From: Subtercola boreus
GTDB lineage: Bacteria; Actinomycetota; Actinomycetes; Actinomycetales; Microbacteriaceae
Length of the DNA: 64,000 nt
Reading direction: 5' to 3'
Assembly: GCF_006716115.1 (NCBI RefSeq)
Contig: NZ_VFOO01000001.1
Location: forward strand, 1,798,001 to 1,862,000
A program made the position numbers and the translations under genes. Below, one piece after another: positions 49,222 to 58,882 of this stretch (positions are counted from its first letter, which is position 1; each line of letters opens with the position of its first letter). The notes below the pieces were generated by a model. That model saw only the letters and a program-made list of their open reading frames with translations, was not told the origin of the DNA and made no database searches.

Positions 49222-49446
49222 TCAGTGGTCGGCGCCGGTGCGGTCGCCGTGACCGTGCAGGTCGTGCGACTGGGCGAAGGCGGCCGACTTCTGGGGGTGG
49301 CGGTTGGCCACGTCGCGGTAGCTCCACATCACGAAACCGGCGACGAGGAAGATCGCGAAGGCGATGAGCCCGAAGAAGACACCGGGGAACGGCAGGTTGT
49401 TGACGGCCTCTTCGGACAGCACGAGTGCGCTCGTTACGACTGACAT
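49222..49446 (-). CDS. small single-pass membrane protein
   Basis: 74 residues: a short N-terminal part, one transmembrane helix (about 20-42, PGVFFGLIAFAIFLVAGFVMW), then a hydrophilic tail ending in a His/Asp-rich HDLHGHGDRTGADH. No named family is recognised. It lies between nadD and proA on the same strand, 58 bp after proA. Similar small proteins at this place are usual in Microbacteriaceae. AGGAG precedes the ATG. Confidence 0.78.
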   Translation of the reverse strand: MSVVTSALVLSEEAVNNLPFPGVFFGLIAFAIFLVAGFVMWSYRDVANRHPQKSAAFAQSHDLHGHGDRTGADH

Positions 49447-49504
49447 TGATTCTCCTGATCACATCACGCGCGGCCGGTGAGGCCACGACTCAAGACTACC
49501 GGTC

Positions 49505-50779
49505 TCAGCGGATCTGGCCGGAACCGCGCACGAGCCACTTCGTGCTCGTGAGTTCGGGCAGGCCCATCGGGCCGCGGGCGTGGAGTTTCTGGGTGGAGAT
49601 GCCGACCTCCGCGCCGAAGCCGAACTCCCCGCCGTCGGTGAACCGCGTGGACGCGTTCACCATCACCGCAGCGGAGTCGACCTCGTTCAGGAACCGCTCC
49701 GCGTTGCCGAGGTTGTTCGTGATGATCGACTCGGTGTGGTGCGTGGAGTATCGCCGGATGTGCTCCATCGCCTCATCGATGTCGGCGACGACCTTCACAG
49801 CGAGGTCGAGGCTCATGTACTCGGTCTGCCAGTCCTCCTCGGTGGCCGCGACGGCGTCGGGGAAGAAGGCCCTTGTTTCGTCGTCGCCGTGGATGACCAC
49901 TCCGTCGGCCCGGAGGCGCGCGAGCACGGGCGGCAGCAGCCGGGCCGCAGCCCCGCGGTGCACCAGGAGTGTCTCGAGCGCGTTGCACACACTCGGCCGC
50001 TGCACCTTCGCGTTCTGCACGATGTCGACCGACCACGCTTCGTCGGCGCTCTCGTCGAGGAAGACGTGCACCACGCCGGCGCCCGTCTCGATGACCGGCA
50101 CCTTCGACTCGGCGACCACGGTGTTGATGAGCGAGGCGCTGCCCCGGGGTATGAGCACGTCGACGAGACCCCTCGCCTGCATCAGCTCGTGCGCACCGGC
50201 ACGCCCGAACTCGTCGATGGTCTGCACGCACTCCCGGGGAAGCCCGACGGAGGCCAGGGCATCCTGGATCAGCCCGACGAGCACGCGGTTGGTGTTCTCG
50301 GCCGCCGACCCCCCGCGGAGCACCACGGCGTTGCCACTCTTCAGGGCGAGCGCGGCGATGTCGACCGTGACGTTGGGCCGGGCCTCGTAGATGACACCGA
50401 CGACCCCGAACGGAACGCGCACCTGGTCGATGCGGATGCCGTTCGGCAGGATGCGACCGCGGACCGTCTCACCGACCGGGTCGACCAGCCCGACGATGTC
50501 GAGTACGGCATCTGCCAGGGCGACGAGTCGCGGTTCGCTGAGCGTGAGACGATCCTGGAGTGCTGTGGAGAGGCCGTTCTCCCTGCCGTTCGCGAGGTCG
50601 AGCCCGTTGGCCGGCACGATCTCGGCCGCACCGGTGGCGACAGCCCGGGAGATTGCCTCGAGCGCCCGGTTCTTCAGCTCGGCGTTCGCCGTCGCGAGCA
50701 CGATCGACGCTGCGCGGGCTGCGACGAGACGGTCGGTGAGCGACGTGTGAGGGGATGCGTCGAGAGTGGTGTTGGCCAT
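49505..50779 (-). CDS. proA: gamma-glutamyl phosphate reductase
   Basis: 424-residue ProA, full length. The catalytic Cys lies in QRPSVCNALETLLVH, with YEARPNVTVDIAALALKSGN and FGFGAEVGISTQKLHARGPMGL as further signatures. It reduces gamma-glutamyl phosphate to glutamate semialdehyde with NADPH, the second step of proline synthesis. It follows proB by 63 bp on the same strand. Confidence 0.97.
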   Translation of the reverse strand: MANTTLDASPHTSLTDRLVAARAASIVLATANAELKNRALEAISRAVATGAAEIVPANGLDLANGRENGLSTALQDRLTLSEPRLVALADAVLDIVGLVDPVGETVRGRILPNGIRIDQVRVPFGVVGVIYEARPNVTVDIAALALKSGNAVVLRGGSAAENTNRVLVGLIQDALASVGLPRECVQTIDEFGRAGAHELMQARGLVDVLIPRGSASLINTVVAESKVPVIETGAGVVHVFLDESADEAWSVDIVQNAKVQRPSVCNALETLLVHRGAAARLLPPVLARLRADGVVIHGDDETRAFFPDAVAATEEDWQTEYMSLDLAVKVVADIDEAMEHIRRYSTHHTESIITNNLGNAERFLNEVDSAAVMVNASTRFTDGGEFGFGAEVGISTQKLHARGPMGLPELTSTKWLVRGSGQIR

Positions 50780-50842
50780 GCTCAGAGTCTAGAACCCGAT
50801 GCAGGCCAGCCCGCCGGCGGTGACGGAATCTGTGGAGAACTC

Positions 50843-51637
50843 CTAAACGGAGGCGGGTGTGAAGAACGTGCCGATCGGATGCCCGGCCAGGGCCTCGGTC
50901 ACGAGAGTGGCCGACGTCACCAGCACAGCGGTGCCGGCATCCGCTGCCAGGCGTGCAGCAGAGACCTTCGTGGCCGCTCCACCGGTGCCGACGCCCGCGG
51001 CGCCGATGTCCCCGAAGGTCACGTCGGCGAGCAGGTCGCCGACCGGAACGTCGACGATCTTGACCGCGCCCGGCTCGGACGGCGGCCGGGTGTAGAGCGC
51101 ATCGACATCCGAGAGCAGCACCAGCACGTCGGCTTTCACCAGAACCGAGACGAGGGCGGCGAGCCGGTCGTTGTCGCCGAACCGGATCTCGTGAGTGGCG
51201 ACGGTGTCGTTCTCGTTGACGATCGGCAGGATCCGGAGCTTCAGCAGCCGTTCCATCGCCCGCTGGGCATTGCTGCGGTGGCTCGGGTTCTCGAGGTCGC
51301 CCGCTGTCAGGAGCACCTGTCCCGCCACGATGCTGAACGGCGTGAGCGCGTTCTGGTAGCGATAGATGAGCACGTTCTGGCCCACGGCCGCCGCCGCCTG
51401 CTGCGTCGCGAGGTCGGTCGGGCGTTCGTCGAGCCGGAGGTAGGGCATCCCGGTCGCAATCGCGCCGGACGACACCAGGATGACCTCGGTGCCCCGCCCG
51501 TGCAACTCAGCGAGGGCGGCGACCAGCACGGCGATGTGCCCGGCATTGGCCCCGCTGATCGACGACGAGCCGACCTTCACCACGACGCGCGCCGCATCGC
51601 GGATACCCTCGCGGGTGAGGATGGAGCCTCGGCTCAC
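50843..51637 (-). CDS. proB: glutamate 5-kinase, short form without PUA domain
   Basis: 264-residue amino-acid kinase: [28 protein letters not shown] and [11 protein letters not shown] are the signatures. It phosphorylates glutamate, the first and proline-inhibited step of proline synthesis. The C-terminal PUA domain of longer ProB proteins is absent, giving the short form. Start is GTG at 51635-51637, overlapping the obgE stop as GTGA. Confidence 0.96.
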   Translation of the reverse strand: MSRGSILTREGIRDAARVVVKVGSSSISGANAGHIAVLVAALAELHGRGTEVILVSSGAIATGMPYLRLDERPTDLATQQAAAAVGQNVLIYRYQNALTPFSIVAGQVLLTAGDLENPSHRSNAQRAMERLLKLRILPIVNENDTVATHEIRFGDNDRLAALVSVLVKADVLVLLSDVDALYTRPPSEPGAVKIVDVPVGDLLADVTFGDIGAAGVGTGGAATKVSAARLAADAGTAVLVTSATLVTEALAGHPIGTFFTPASV

Positions 51638-53223
51638 TCGCGCTCCCCGGACGAGCCCGAGGGCGCGGGCGTACCCGATCCGTCGAGGGCGGAGTCGAAG
51701 TCGGGCTCGGTCAGACCGTCCGCCTCCTCGTCGCCCCAGAGGCCGGCCTCCTTCTCACGCACCAGCTCCGCCCGGGCGGCCGCCTTCGCATCCATCAGTT
51801 CCACGTAGCGCTGGCGGCGGGTCTGGTTGGTGCGGCGGCTGTTCGGGTCGAGTCGCGGATCGGTGCCGCGCGGGGCGGTCACGAGCTCGGCGGTCGATGT
51901 GAGGGTCGGCTCCCAGTCGAAGATGATGCCGTTGCCCGGGCCGATGACGACGGTGGATCCGCCGACGGCACCCGCACGGAACAGTTCGTCCTCGACCCCG
52001 AGCTTCGCGAGCCGGTCGGCGAGGAACCCGATGGCCTCCTCGTTCGTGAAGTCGGTCTGTGCGACCCAGCGCTCGGGTTTCGCGCCGAGAACGCGGTAGA
52101 CGTTTCCGAACGAACCACCCTCGACGACAACCCGGAAGTCGGCGTCGTCGACGGCCTTCGGACGGATGACGATGCGCGGCTTGGCCGCCTCCGAGGCTGC
52201 CTCGGCACGGCTGGTCTCGACAACGCCGGCCAGCGCGAACGACAGCGGCTGCAGGCCCTCATGGCTCACCGTCGAGATCTCGAACACGCGATATCCGCGA
52301 GCCTCGAGGTCGGGGCGCACGAAGTCTGCGAGTTCGCGGCCCTCGGGAACGTCGATCTTATTCAGCGCGATCAGCTGGGGCCGTTCGAGCAGCGGCAGCT
52401 GGCCATCCGGAACCGGGTACGCGGCAAGCTCCGCGAGGATGATGTCGAGGTCGCTCAGGGGGTCGCGCCCCGGCTCGAGCGTCGCGCAGTCGAGCACGTG
52501 CAGCAGCGCGCTGCACCGTTCGACGTGCCGGAGGAACTCCAGGCCCAGGCCCTTGCCCTCGCTCGCGCCCTCGATGAGGCCGGGAACGTCGGCGATCGTG
52601 TAGCGGGTCTCGCCGGCCTGCACCACGCCGAGGTTCGGGTGGAGCGTCGTGAACGGGTAGTCGGCGATCTTCGGTTTCGCTGCCGACATCGCCGCGACCA
52701 GGCTCGACTTTCCGGCAGAGGGGTAGCCGACCAGCGCCACGTCGGCGACCGTCTTCAGCTCGAGGTAGACGTCGCCCTCCCAGCCGGGCGTGCCCAGCAG
52801 GGCGAAACCGGGGGCCTTGCGCTTGCTCGACGCGAGGGCGGCATTGCCGAGCCCGCCCTGGCCGCCGGGTGCGACGACGATGCGGATGCCCGGCTCGTCC
52901 ATGTCGACGAGGGTCTCCCCCTCGGCGTTCTTGACGACCGTGCCGACGGGCACGTTCAGCACCATCTCCTCGCTCGTGAAACCACTCTTGTGATCTCCCG
53001 CACCGGGGCCGCCGTTCTCGGAGCTGCGGTGCGGGCGACGGTGGAAGTCGAGGATGGTCGTGGTCTGCGGGTCGCTGACGAGCACGATGTCGCCACCATT
53101 GCCGCCGTTGCCGCCGTCAGGGCCCGCCAGCGGCTTGAACTTCTCGCGCTTGATCGACACACAGCCGTTGCCGCCGTTGCCGGCACGCAGATGGAGGGTT
53201 ACCTGGTCAACAAACGTTGCCAT
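51634..53223 (-). CDS. obgE: GTPase ObgE/CgtA with C-terminal OCT domain
   Basis: 529-residue Obg GTPase. The glycine-rich Obg fold (1-160, [17 protein letters not shown]) is followed by the G domain ([11 protein letters not shown]-loop, [20 protein letters not shown]) and the actinobacterial OCT domain (about 345-430), with a charged tail. It acts in 50S assembly and stress signalling. ATG at 53221-53223 has AAGGAG upstream. Unlike a simple rplU-rpmA-obgE unit, an intrinsic terminator separates it from rpmA. Confidence 0.96.
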   Translation of the reverse strand: MATFVDQVTLHLRAGNGGNGCVSIKREKFKPLAGPDGGNGGNGGDIVLVSDPQTTTILDFHRRPHRSSENGGPGAGDHKSGFTSEEMVLNVPVGTVVKNAEGETLVDMDEPGIRIVVAPGGQGGLGNAALASSKRKAPGFALLGTPGWEGDVYLELKTVADVALVGYPSAGKSSLVAAMSAAKPKIADYPFTTLHPNLGVVQAGETRYTIADVPGLIEGASEGKGLGLEFLRHVERCSALLHVLDCATLEPGRDPLSDLDIILAELAAYPVPDGQLPLLERPQLIALNKIDVPEGRELADFVRPDLEARGYRVFEISTVSHEGLQPLSFALAGVVETSRAEAASEAAKPRIVIRPKAVDDADFRVVVEGGSFGNVYRVLGAKPERWVAQTDFTNEEAIGFLADRLAKLGVEDELFRAGAVGGSTVVIGPGNGIIFDWEPTLTSTAELVTAPRGTDPRLDPNSRRTNQTRRQRYVELMDAKAAARAELVREKEAGLWGDEEADGLTEPDFDSALDGSGTPAPSGSSGERE

Positions 53224-53264
53224 TTGCACTCCTTACGATGGTGCGACGGGTGCCGCGTCTAACG

Positions 53265-53295
53265 AAAAACAGGGGCGGGCCGAAGCCCGCCCCTG
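53265..53295 (-). terminator. intrinsic terminator after rpmA
   Basis: Perfect 11-bp stem (53270-53280 with 53285-53295) with a 4-nt loop, followed on the minus strand by TTTTTCG. It ends the rplU-rpmA transcript before obgE, so obgE needs its own promoter or read-through. Confidence 0.9.
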
Positions 53296-53315
53296 CCGAA
53301 ACATGAGGTACCTGA

Positions 53316-53600
53316 CTAGGCAGGCACCGCAACGGGCTCGGCTGCAACAACCGGCACGACGATGTTGATGACTTTTCGGCCACCCTTGTTGCCGAACTCG
53401 ACCGAACCGGCGGCGAGGGCGAACAGGGTGTCGTCGCCGCCACGGCCGACGTTCACGCCGGGGTGGAAGTGGGTGCCGCGCTGGCGGACGATGATCTCGC
53501 CCGCCGAGACGACCTGGCCGCCGAAGCGCTTGACGCCGAGGCGCTGCGCGTTGGAGTCACGACCGTTGCGAGTGGAACTCGCGCCTTTTTTGTGTGCCAT
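53316..53600 (-). CDS. rpmA: 50S ribosomal protein L27
   Basis: 94-residue L27. [20 protein letters not shown] at the N-terminus and the [20 protein letters not shown] block are typical. It reaches toward the peptidyl-transferase centre. The N-terminus starts directly with MAHKKG, with no cleavable extension as in some Firmicutes. Starts 16 bp after rplU. Confidence 0.97.
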   Translation of the reverse strand: MAHKKGASSTRNGRDSNAQRLGVKRFGGQVVSAGEIIVRQRGTHFHPGVNVGRGGDDTLFALAAGSVEFGNKGGRKVINIVVPVVAAEPVAVPA

Positions 53601-53616
53601 GAGTGTCTACCTGCCC

Positions 53617-53925
53617 TTACTTGATCGTGGTGACCTTGACACGAGTGAGCTCCTGGCGGTGGCCCTGGCGCTTCTTGTATCCGGTCTTGTTCTTGAACTT
53701 CTGGATGACGATCTTCGGGCCGCGGAGGTCTTCGAGGACCTCAGCGGTGACCTTGACCTTGGCGAGCTTGGCCGAGTCGGACGTGATCGTCGAACCGTCG
53801 ACCAGCAACACCGCTGCCAGCTGGATGTTGCCGTCTTTGTCGCCCTTGATGCGGTCGAGGGTGACGATGGTGCCGACCTCTACCTTTTCCTGGCGGCCAC
53901 CGGCGCGCACAACTGCGTAAACCAC
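53617..53925 (-). CDS. rplU: 50S ribosomal protein L21
   Basis: 102-residue L21 of normal length, with [20 protein letters not shown] at the N-terminus and [16 protein letters not shown] near the C-terminus. It binds 23S rRNA. First gene of the rplU-rpmA unit, with a good promoter at 54056-54084 and an untranslated leader of about 120 nt. Confidence 0.97.
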   Translation of the reverse strand: MVYAVVRAGGRQEKVEVGTIVTLDRIKGDKDGNIQLAAVLLVDGSTITSDSAKLAKVKVTAEVLEDLRGPKIVIQKFKNKTGYKKRQGHRQELTRVKVTTIK

Positions 53926-54142
53926 TTCACATACCTATTCTCTACTCGGCGACGCCGCCCAACCAGTGGTTGGCCTGCACCCTTGATATACATTGAAAGC
54001 TTCTGGAAAGTCCCAGTGACTGTGCGCGGGCAGAGCCAGCACGCACCAACGGTCTACTTTACTTCGAAGCGCGTGCCGGGTCAAACGCAGCCGGTGTGTC
54101 CGCTCCGTCAGCTTACACCGCGGGAGTTTGTAGGCTGGTCGG
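53926..54142. other. 217-bp divergent gap between rplU and DUF4031 with leader RNA hairpins
   Basis: Contains the rplU promoter and a leader of about 120 nt (minus strand). The leader can form CCAAC-CACTG-GTTGG near 53980, and a GC hairpin nearer the gene. An L21-type autoregulatory leader is possible, but I cannot match it to a known class. Confidence 0.4.
54056..54084 (-). promoter_or_regulatory. promoter of rplU-rpmA
   Basis: On the minus strand TTGACC (54084-54079) and TAAAGT (54061-54056) are exactly 17 bp apart, close to the vegetative consensus. Transcription would start near 54049. Confidence 0.75.
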
Positions 54143-54418
54143 ATGACCGTGCTCATCGATCTCCCGCGCTGGCCGGCGCACGACACGCTCTGGTCGCATC
54201 TGGTGAGCGATTCGTCGCTCGCCGAGCTGCACGCCTTTGCGGCCGCCCTGGGGATCCCACGCCGGGGCTTCGATCTCGACCACTACGACGTGCCCGCTTC
54301 GCGCTACGACGAGCTCGTGGCGGCCGGTGCGAAGCCGGCCACCATGCGGGAGATCGTGGTGGCGCTCCGCTCCAGCGGGCTGCGGGTGATCGCGAAGGAT
54401 CGCCCGCAGCACCGCTGA
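54143..54418 (+). CDS. DUF4031 domain-containing protein
   Basis: 91-residue protein matching DUF4031: VLIDLPRWPAHDTLWSHLVSD at the N-terminus, FAAALGIPRRGFDLDHYDVP in the centre. It is small, soluble and of unknown function. Divergent from rplU and convergent with the RNase E/G gene, 7 bp from that gene's stop. Confidence 0.88.
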   Translation: MTVLIDLPRWPAHDTLWSHLVSDSSLAELHAFAAALGIPRRGFDLDHYDVPASRYDELVAAGAKPATMREIVVALRSSGLRVIAKDRPQHR

Positions 54419-54425
54419 GGGGGTG

Positions 54426-57400
54426 CTAGTCGGCCGAGGGCGCGACGGGGGCGCTGAGCGCGGCCGTCGAGACGCGCCGGCTCCGCGAGCGGCCCTGGCC
54501 GGGCTGCTTCGGTTCGGGAAGAGCCTCGAGCACCGAGTCGAGCAGTCGTGCGGCATCCTCACGCTTGGCGCGCTGGGAGGCCTGGCCCTGCGGCTGCAGC
54601 GGGAGGTCGAAGATCGGCAGGTCGTGCGCGGCCTCCGGTGTCTCCACTGACGCAGCCACACCGGTCGGGGGCACGTCGGTCCGGGCGATGGTCTCCTCGG
54701 GCTCGGGAGCCACGGCGGGCTCCGTCACGGGTGATTCGACCGCAGCGGCAGGCGCTGCCTCAGCGGCGGCCTCGGTGGCGGCCTCCGTGGCCGTGCCCTC
54801 GACGGTCGCGCGATCCTCGTCGGCCGCCTCTGCACTGGCGGCCGCCCGCTGGCTGCGCGAACGCCGGGAACTCCGGCGGGAGCGCTGCGAGCCACCGGAC
54901 TCCGGCGAACTCTCCTCGGTGGCACCGGCGGTCTCGTCGGGGCTGGCTGCACCCGCGACATCCGCACCGGTGACCGCCATGCCCGAGACGACCTCGCCGG
55001 CACCCTCACCGGCGGCACCGGTGGTCGGCAGCGTGCCCTGGAGGGCAGCCTCCGCGACGGCGGCCGACTCGGCCAGCGTCACTTCGAGCGCCGGTTTCGT
55101 GCCGTTCGCCGAGGCGATGGTGCTCGCCGCGATCTTGGCGAGCGCGGTCTGGGCGGCCGGGGTGATGCTGTGGGTCACGCCAGCGGTGTGGGATCCGGTG
55201 GAGGAACCGCCGCCGAAGGCCGATCCGTTGCCGCCGTTCGAACCGTTGCCCGAACCACCACCACCGTTTCCGTTACTGCCGCCGCCGTTGCCGTTGTTGC
55301 CCGAACCGTTGCCGTTGGACCCCTGGCCGCCCTTCCGGCCGCGACGCTGCTCCGGCTGCGGGGTCTGGGTCTGGCGGTGCTTCGACGACGGGTCGTGGTG
55401 CACGATCACGCCGCGTCCCGCGCACACCTCGCAGGGCTCGCTGAACGACTCGAGCAGGCCGAGACCCAGCTTCTTGCGGGTCATCTGCACCAGACCGAGC
55501 GAGGTGACCTCGGCCACCTGGTGCTTGGTGCGGTCGCGGCTGAGGCACTCGACGAGGCGCCGGAGCACGAGGTCGCGGTTCGACTCGAGCACCATGTCGA
55601 TGAAGTCGACGACGATGATGCCGCCGATGTCGCGGAGGCGCATCTGGCGAACGACCTCTTCGGCCGCTTCGAGGTTGTTCTTCGTGACGGTCTCCTCGAG
55701 GTTGCCGCCCGAACCGACGAACTTGCCGGTGTTGACATCGACCACCGTCATGGCCTCGGTGCGGTCGATCACGAGCGAGCCGCCCGAGGGCAGCCAGACC
55801 TTGCGGTCGAGCGCCTTCTCGATCTGCTCGTTGATGCGGAAACGGTCGAAGGGGTCGCCCTCACCGTCGAAGATCTCGATGCGGTCGACCAGATCCGGTG
55901 CCACCTGGGCGAGGTACGTCTCGATCGTCGCCTGCGCGTCGGAGCCGCTGATGACGAGCTTCCCGAAGTCCTCGTTGAAGACGTCGCGGATGATCTTGAC
56001 CAGCAGGTCGGGCTCGCCGTGCAGCAGGGCGGGCGACTGCAGGGATTTCACCTTCTCGCTGATGGAGGACCACTGCTCGATCAGGCGCTGCACGTCGAGC
56101 GTGAGCTGCTCCTCGGTGGCGCCCTCGGCCGCGGTGCGCACGATCACGCCGACGTTGTCGGGCAGCACCTCCTTGAGGATCTTCTTCAGGCGTGCACGTT
56201 CGGTGTCGGGGAGCTTCCGCGAGATGCCGTTCATGTTGCCGTTCGGCACATACACGAGGTAGCGGCCGGGCAGCGAGAGCTGGCTGGTCAAGCGGGCACC
56301 CTTGTGGCCCACCGGATCCTTCGTGACCTGCACCAGAACGGTGTCGCCCGGCTTCAGAGCAAGCTCGATGCGGCGGGGCTGGTTGCCGGTGTCCGCGGCC
56401 TCCCAGTCGACCTCGCCCGAGTAGAGCACGGCATTCCGGCCGCGCCCGATGTCGACGAAGGCTGCCTCCATGCTCGGCAGCACGTTCTGCACGCGGCCGA
56501 GGTAGACGTTGCCGATGAGCGAGGCATCCTGTGCCTTCGCCACATAGTGCTCGACCAGCACGCCGTCTTCGAGAACGCCGATCTGGATGCGGTCGTGCGC
56601 CGAGCGCACGACCATCGAGCGGTCGACCGACTCGCGGCGGGCGAGGAACTCGGCCTCGGTGATGACCGGACGGCGGCGGCCCGCGTCACGGCCGTCGCGT
56701 CGGCGCTGCTTCTTCGCCTCGAGTCGGGTCGAACCCTTGATGCGCTGGGGCTCGGTGATCAGTTCGGCGGCCGGTGCCTGCTGGCGTGGCGGACGGACTT
56801 TGACCACGGTGTTCGGCGGCAGGTCGTCGGGCAGGCGGCTCTCGTCGCCGCTCCGGCGGCGGGTGCGGCGGCGGACGGTGGTGTCGCCGCGGTCACCGCC
56901 GAGGTCTCCCCGATCGCCGAAGTCGCGGTCGCGGTCGTCGCGGTTACGGTCGCGGTCGTCACGGTTACGGTCGCGGTCGTCACGGTCACGGTCGCGGTCG
57001 TCACGGTCACGGTCGTAGTCGTCGTCGCGGTCGCGCCCGGGACGGGGCGGGAGCACGGGGATGTCGGGGGCCTGGAAGAGGAGCGACGTCGTGGTGCGGG
57101 GTGCCGGTTCGGTCGGTGCGGCGGGAGCCTGGCCGAGTTCGGGTTCGAGCCAGGGCTCGTTGGTTTCGTTCGGATCTGTCATGGGGACCTTCACATCTGT
57201 TGCGGTCGACGGTGCCTGCCATGCGGACAGCGTCTGGACCGGTACTGATTGGGCCGGTGCGGCCTGGCTCTGCGCGATTACGGGCGCGGCGGATTGGACG
57301 TCGGCAGGGTGGGGCTCTGCGGCGCGATCATGCGCCGTTTCGGCAGCCACAGCGTCGGGCGTGGTCAGCTCCGTCGCCTTCTTGGCCGCCTTGCGCCCGC

Positions 57401-57446
57401 CGAACAGGCGTGACCGTCGTTTGACCGGTTGATTGTCTTCCACCAT
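54426..57446 (-). CDS. rne: ribonuclease E/G with long disordered termini
   Basis: 1006 residues. The N-terminal 290 residues are disordered, with Asp/Arg heptad-like repeats (DDRDRNR) near 140-180. The catalytic core follows: an S1 domain (GNVYLGRVQNVLPSMEAAFVDIG), the DNase-I-like domain with VDVNTGKFVG and IVVDFIDM (metal-binding Asp), and the Zn-link CEVCAGRG. The C-terminal 290 residues are low-complexity Gly/Asn/Ser- then Ala/Glu-rich. This layout (core in the middle) is typical of actinobacterial RNase E/G. ATG at 57444-57446 has AAGGAG upstream. It cleaves mRNA and rRNA precursors at AU-rich sites. Confidence 0.94.
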   Translation of the reverse strand: MVEDNQPVKRRSRLFGGRKAAKKATELTTPDAVAAETAHDRAAEPHPADVQSAAPVIAQSQAAPAQSVPVQTLSAWQAPSTATDVKVPMTDPNETNEPWLEPELGQAPAAPTEPAPRTTTSLLFQAPDIPVLPPRPGRDRDDDYDRDRDDRDRDRDDRDRNRDDRDRNRDDRDRDFGDRGDLGGDRGDTTVRRRTRRRSGDESRLPDDLPPNTVVKVRPPRQQAPAAELITEPQRIKGSTRLEAKKQRRRDGRDAGRRRPVITEAEFLARRESVDRSMVVRSAHDRIQIGVLEDGVLVEHYVAKAQDASLIGNVYLGRVQNVLPSMEAAFVDIGRGRNAVLYSGEVDWEAADTGNQPRRIELALKPGDTVLVQVTKDPVGHKGARLTSQLSLPGRYLVYVPNGNMNGISRKLPDTERARLKKILKEVLPDNVGVIVRTAAEGATEEQLTLDVQRLIEQWSSISEKVKSLQSPALLHGEPDLLVKIIRDVFNEDFGKLVISGSDAQATIETYLAQVAPDLVDRIEIFDGEGDPFDRFRINEQIEKALDRKVWLPSGGSLVIDRTEAMTVVDVNTGKFVGSGGNLEETVTKNNLEAAEEVVRQMRLRDIGGIIVVDFIDMVLESNRDLVLRRLVECLSRDRTKHQVAEVTSLGLVQMTRKKLGLGLLESFSEPCEVCAGRGVIVHHDPSSKHRQTQTPQPEQRRGRKGGQGSNGNGSGNNGNGGGSNGNGGGGSGNGSNGGNGSAFGGGSSTGSHTAGVTHSITPAAQTALAKIAASTIASANGTKPALEVTLAESAAVAEAALQGTLPTTGAAGEGAGEVVSGMAVTGADVAGAASPDETAGATEESSPESGGSQRSRRSSRRSRSQRAAASAEAADEDRATVEGTATEAATEAAAEAAPAAAVESPVTEPAVAPEPEETIARTDVPPTGVAASVETPEAAHDLPIFDLPLQPQGQASQRAKREDAARLLDSVLEALPEPKQPGQGRSRSRRVSTAALSAPVAPSAD
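56941..57024. repeat. 21-bp tandem repeats in the RNase E/G gene
   Basis: Four 21-bp units (56941, 56962, 56983, 57004), nearly identical, in phase with the reading frame and encoding Asp/Arg heptads of the DDRDR(N/D)R kind. Further degenerate copies flank them. The repeat lies in the disordered N-terminal arm. Confidence 0.85.
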
Positions 57447-57760
57447 TGCTGGTGCACTCCTTGCCGGGCTGGGCGACCGCGCCACCCTGCCGGTTACTCT
57501 CTCGTGCGGCACCGTTTCCGGCGAGACTTCTCCGTCTTCGGTACCGCAAATCCTTCACGCGAACCGTCCGGCTTCAGCTCTGGACGGAACCTTCGTGTCT
57601 CTGATGATGCTCCGTGCCCCCTTCTTCAGGTGGCCCGGCAAACCTTTTGCGCCACTGGGCGCATGTTCTGCTGTCGTACCGGGCGCGGCCCGGAAGACAT
57701 GCTGCCATTATCGCACGCATTCCCAGAAGAGGCGGATGGGGCGTGTGGCAGAATGCCACA
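57447..57760. promoter_or_regulatory. 314-bp divergent gap with a possible long RNase E/G leader
   Basis: On the minus strand an extended -10 (TGC-GATAAT, 57715-57707) lies about 260 bp before the RNase E/G start, which would give a leader of about 250 nt; no strong -35 is seen. RNase E is autoregulated through its 5' leader in enteric bacteria, and a long leader here would allow the same. The first part of the gap also precedes the VKOR-like gene. No coding sequence is supported. Confidence 0.45.
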
Positions 57761-58372
57761 GTGATCGAAGAAACCCTGCCCGTGCGGCGCCCCATCGGGC
57801 TGGCGATCTTCCTGGTGACAGCCGGTGTGATCGGCTGGATCGCCTCGTTCGCGCTGACCCTCGAGAAGATCGAGACGCTGGTCAACCCGAACTACGTGCC
57901 GTCGTGCAACATCTCCGTGCTGGTCAGCTGCGGTCCGAACATGGCGAGCCCCCAGGGCTCGCTGTTCGGGTTTCCGAACCCGCTGATCGGTGTGGCGTGC
58001 TTCATCGCCGTCATCGTCGTCGGCGTCGGAATCCTGGCAGGAGCGACGTTCGCGCGCTGGTTCTGGGTGCTCTTCAACCTCGGCATCGCCGGCGCCCTGG
58101 TGTTCGTGATCTGGCTGATCGGCCAGAGCATCTTCGTGCTCGGCACGCTCTGCCCCTACTGCATGGTCGTCTGGACCGCGGTGATCCCGCTGTTCTGGTA
58201 CGTGACCGTGTTCAACCTGCGGGAGGGCAACATCCCTGTGCCGGCCGGGGTACGGGGCATCGCCCGGCTGTTCTTCCCGTTCCTCTGGCTCTTCGTGATC
58301 GTCTCGTACCTCGTGGTGGCCGTGCTGGCCCAGCTGCGCCTCGACGTCATCGCGTCGCTCACCAACAGCTGA
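57761..58372 (+). CDS. vitamin K epoxide reductase (VKOR)-like membrane protein
   Basis: 203-residue protein with four or five transmembrane helices. The active-site pair CPYC lies in LGTLCPYCMVVW (near residue 130) and the upstream loop cysteines are in YVPSCNISVLVSCGPNM (near 47 and 55), the full VKOR set. In Actinobacteria VKOR replaces DsbB and re-oxidises a periplasmic thiol oxidase through quinone. Start is GTG at 57761, without a good ribosome site; GTG at 57743 is an alternative adding six residues. Convergent with ndk. Confidence 0.9.
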   Translation: MIEETLPVRRPIGLAIFLVTAGVIGWIASFALTLEKIETLVNPNYVPSCNISVLVSCGPNMASPQGSLFGFPNPLIGVACFIAVIVVGVGILAGATFARWFWVLFNLGIAGALVFVIWLIGQSIFVLGTLCPYCMVVWTAVIPLFWYVTVFNLREGNIPVPAGVRGIARLFFPFLWLFVIVSYLVVAVLAQLRLDVIASLTNS

Positions 58373-58387
58373 GCCGGCCCGATCCTC

Positions 58388-58810
58388 CTAGTCGAACCAG
58401 AGGGCGAGCTCGCGGGCGGCCGACTCCGGGGAGTCGCTGCCGTGAACGAGGTTCTGCTGCACCTTGAGGCCCCAGTCGCGGCCGAGGTCGCCGCGGATCG
58501 TTCCGGGCGCGGCGGTGGTGGGGTCGGTGGTGCCGGCGAGGGAGCGCCAGCCCTCGATCACGCGGTTGCCGGCGACGCGCGCGGCGAAAACGGGGCCCGA
58601 CTCCATGAACTCGATGAGGGGCTCGTAGAACGGCTTGCCCTCGTGCTCCTCGTAGTGGGCCGCGAGCAGCGCGCGCGACGGCTCGAAGAGCTTCACGTCG
58701 ACGAGCTGGTAGCCCTTCTTCTCGATGCGGGCGAGGATCTCGCCGATCAGGTTGCGCGCGACACCGTCGGGCTTGATCAGAACGAGGGTCTCTTCGACGT
58801 TTGCAGTCAC
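58388..58810 (-). CDS. ndk: nucleoside diphosphate kinase
   Basis: 140-residue NDK of usual length. ETLVLIKPDGVARNLIGEILARIEKKGY at the N-terminus and the active-site His in NLVHGSDSPESAARE are conserved. It transfers the gamma-phosphate between nucleotides through phospho-His. Last gene of the ileS-folC-DUF4233-ndk run. Confidence 0.97.
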   Translation of the reverse strand: MTANVEETLVLIKPDGVARNLIGEILARIEKKGYQLVDVKLFEPSRALLAAHYEEHEGKPFYEPLIEFMESGPVFAARVAGNRVIEGWRSLAGTTDPTTAAPGTIRGDLGRDWGLKVQQNLVHGSDSPESAARELALWFD

Positions 58811-58882
58811 AGGGTTCTACTTTCTGGTGGGAGGTTCTGGATGAGGGACAGAGCGGTCAGGGTCAGCACAGAGCGGTCAGGG
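58811..58882. other. 72-bp gap with a duplicated 18-bp string
   Basis: cagagcggtcagggtcag occurs twice (near 58850 and 58869), just before the 3' end of the DUF4233 gene. Nothing else is seen apart from the ndk ribosome site. Confidence 0.6.

Noticed and set aside
56900-57030. Repeats in the RNase E/G gene as a CRISPR or regulatory iteron set
   Set aside because: They are in frame, code for Asp/Arg heptads, and lie inside the coding sequence without spacers.
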